DNA from: Spirochaetales bacterium
GTDB taxonomy: Bacteria > Spirochaetota > Spirochaetia > Treponematales > UBA12059
Reading direction: 5' to 3'
Length of the DNA: 64,000 nt
Assembly (NCBI GenBank): GCA_016926955.1
Contig: JAFGNN010000030.1
Location: 1-64,000 of the forward strand
In this document: one piece after another, positions 61,866 through 64,000 of the stretch
Layout: every line of letters begins with the position of its first letter
How positions within the stretch are numbered: position 1 is the first letter of the stretch
Notes under the pieces: generated by a model
The model's database searches: none
The model's input: only the letters and a program-made list of their open reading frames with translations
Told to the model about the DNA's origin: nothing
Program-made: the position numbers and the translations under genes

Positions 61866-62840
61866 ATGGACATGCAGTACAGGCGGCTCGGTTCGGCGGG
61901 CATTCGCACGAGCGTCTTCTCACTCGGATCCTGGGTTACCTACGGGAAGCAGGTGGACGTGGATGCCGCCGAAGCGAGCCTGCGCATCGCCTATGACGCC
62001 GGCGTCAATTTTTTCGACAACGCCGAGGCCTATGCCGGTGGCGCCGCCGAGGAGCTTATGGGCGCGGCGCTCAAACGGCTCGGCTGGCGGCGCGGATCAT
62101 ACCTCGTCTCAACGAAAATATACTGGGGGCTCGATGACGGTCCCAACGAAAAGAACACGCTGAACCGGAAGCGCCTGCTCGAGGGCATCGACGGCTCCCT
62201 CAAGCGGCTCGGCATGGAATATGTCGACCTCCTCTATTGCCACAGGCCCGATCCGGACACGCCCGTCGAAGAAACCGTCTGGGCCATGTCTGATATCATC
62301 GCTTCCGGCCGCGCTCTCTACTGGGGGACCAGCGAGTGGAGCGCCGAGCAGATCCGCGAGGCTTGGGACGTCGCGGACCGGCGCAACCTCCGGAAACCCC
62401 AGATGGAGCAACCGCAGTACAACCTCTTCGTCCGCAATCGCGTCGAGAAGGAGTATTCGCGGCTTTACGACTCGATCGGCCTGGGGCTTACTACCTGGAG
62501 CCCGCTCGCGTCGGGCGTACTGACCGGCAAGTACCTCACGGGAATCCCGGAAGGCAGCAGGCTCTCCCTCAAAGGGTACGAATGGCTCAAGGAAGCTACC
62601 CTTACCCACGCGCGAGTCGACGCCGTTCGCAAGCTGGAGGGCATTGCCAAGGATCTCGGCGTACCGCTCTCGCGACTTGCCTTGGCCTGGACCGCCCGGA
62701 ATCCGCGCGTCAGCTCGGTGATCACCGGCGCGAGTCGACCCGAACAGGTTGCGGAAAACCTCAAGGCGCTCGAATTGTTGCCACAGCTCGATGACACGAT
62801 TGTCGCGCGTATCGAGGAAGCTGCCGGTCCGGGGGACTGA
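61866..62840 (+). CDS. Aldo/keto reductase
   Basis: [76 protein letters not shown]. Confidence 0.93.
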   Translation: MDMQYRRLGSAGIRTSVFSLGSWVTYGKQVDVDAAEASLRIAYDAGVNFFDNAEAYAGGAAEELMGAALKRLGWRRGSYLVSTKIYWGLDDGPNEKNTLNRKRLLEGIDGSLKRLGMEYVDLLYCHRPDPDTPVEETVWAMSDIIASGRALYWGTSEWSAEQIREAWDVADRRNLRKPQMEQPQYNLFVRNRVEKEYSRLYDSIGLGLTTWSPLASGVLTGKYLTGIPEGSRLSLKGYEWLKEATLTHARVDAVRKLEGIAKDLGVPLSRLALAWTARNPRVSSVITGASRPEQVAENLKALELLPQLDDTIVARIEEAAGPGD

Positions 62841-62854
62841 CGGACCTCCGCACC

Positions 62855-63451
62855 ATGGCATACACGGCCCCGCCCCTCGAACAGCGCATCATCCTCCACC
62901 CCGGCGAGCATCGGGTCGTCAAGGGGAAGGCCATCCTGCAGACTCTCCTCGGATCGTGCGTGGCTGCCTGTCTATACGACGAGAAGACCGGGATTGCCGG
63001 AATGAACCATTTCCTTCTCGCCAACAAGCGCTACGCGAAGGCGATGCCGCTCAGCGTCACCGAGGCGGGGCGCTACGGCATCCACGCGATGGAGCTCCTG
63101 ATCAACGACATGATCAAGCTCGGGGCCGAGAAGACGCGCATCAAGGCCAAGGCGTTCGGCGCCGGCAACATAATCGAGACGCTCGGTTCCGACAATTTCG
63201 AATGCGTCGGCGACGTGAACGGCCGTTTCATAAGGGAATTCCTGAGCACGGAAGGAATCGAACTGGTATCAGCCGACCTGGGCGGCGAGCTCGGCCGCGT
63301 CATCCACTTCCACACCGACACTCACCAGGTGTTCAGGCGTTTCATCAAGAAACAGGAGACGCTCGAGATCGAGAAGGATGAGCGCAGGTTCTGGACCAAG
63401 GAAATCGAACGGCACGAGAAGCCGGAGGGCGGCATCGTCTTTTTCAAGTGA
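62855..63451 (+). CDS. cheD: Chemoreceptor glutamine deamidase CheD
   Basis: TLLGSCVAACLYDEKTGIAGMNHFLL, LINDMIKLGAEKTRIKAKAFGAGNI. Confidence 0.94.
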   Translation: MAYTAPPLEQRIILHPGEHRVVKGKAILQTLLGSCVAACLYDEKTGIAGMNHFLLANKRYAKAMPLSVTEAGRYGIHAMELLINDMIKLGAEKTRIKAKAFGAGNIIETLGSDNFECVGDVNGRFIREFLSTEGIELVSADLGGELGRVIHFHTDTHQVFRRFIKKQETLEIEKDERRFWTKEIERHEKPEGGIVFFK

Positions 63452-63493
63452 TCCGCGTATGCATTCGTATCCTTCAGGTCGCCTTGCCGCCGC

Positions 63494-63970
63494 TCAGGAA
63501 ATCCAGGCGAGCATGCCGGCGCCCGATTCCGCGGACTTTCCGAACCAGGCTCTTATCCGGTCAAAATGGTACTCGAGGTAGTCGAAATCCGACGCGTCAT
63601 CGAATCCGGGCAAGATCTCACGGTTGCCGAGAACCTCCTTCTCGAAGCGGCCGCGGAGTGAAGAAAAATCCACGGTTTCCAAGGCGGCCCGGATCGACAC
63701 CACATCGTCGGGGGTGAGGACGCGCACAGGCCCGTAGCCCCAGTCCTCCTCGCCGACCTTGTCGCCGCCGAACGCGAGTTTGGCCAAGGCCCCTTCGCCC
63801 TCCCACGCCGAGCCGCAGAGCAGATAGTGTATGCCGTGCCAGGACTTGTCCGCGTCAAGCGCGAGCTCGTCATCGTCCTCGGCCCGTTCGAGAAAGCGCG
63901 CGAGCGCCTCGGTGTCGGCGATCAGGCCCCTCAGCAGCTCTGGATCGAGCGGGGCGTAGCGGGCGATCAT
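63494..63970 (-). CDS. DUF1877 (YfbM-like) family protein
   Basis: LDADKSWHGIHYLLCGSAWEGEGALAKLAFGGDKVGEEDWGYGPVRVLTPDDV. Confidence 0.85.
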   Translation of the reverse strand: MIARYAPLDPELLRGLIADTEALARFLERAEDDDELALDADKSWHGIHYLLCGSAWEGEGALAKLAFGGDKVGEEDWGYGPVRVLTPDDVVSIRAALETVDFSSLRGRFEKEVLGNREILPGFDDASDFDYLEYHFDRIRAWFGKSAESGAGMLAWIS

Positions 63971-64000
63971 CGCATTCCCGCCACGAGACGGGCGATCGTG

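Overview
This is a high-GC bacterial chromosomal window that looks spirochaete-like (inferred from gene content). It spans the replication origin. The core block is gyrA-gyrB on the minus strand, diverging from dnaA-dnaN-recF-dciA(DUF721)-rpmH-rnpA-yidD-yidC-jag on the plus strand. DnaA boxes flank dnaA on both sides. A DnaA-trio-like tract lies in the dnaA-dnaN gap, and three parS-type 16-mers sit within 128 bp next to gyrA. Other modules are: fatty-acid genes (fabD, fabG), glgX, thyX, an RND efflux operon with an interposed lipoprotein gene, a cobalamin-riboswitch operon (BtuFCD-like plus a radical SAM gene), glpK, metK, an NMT1-type ABC importer, an ABC-2 exporter, ferritin, and a small chemoreceptor-like protein near cheD. 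The most notable accessory locus is about 51.2-56.6 kb, which has lower GC. There an IS21-family element separates a start codon with a good RBS from the C-terminal half of a radical SAM/SPASM maturase. That fragment is translationally coupled to an ABC exporter, so this looks like a decayed or interrupted RiPP-type locus. A 11-mer word (GGGGACAGAGC) is strongly over-represented, mostly inside genes. A RAYT (REP-associated tyrosine transposase) remnant at about 51 kb suggests a possible REP-type origin for it. All calls come from reading the sequence and supplied ORFs; no searches were run.
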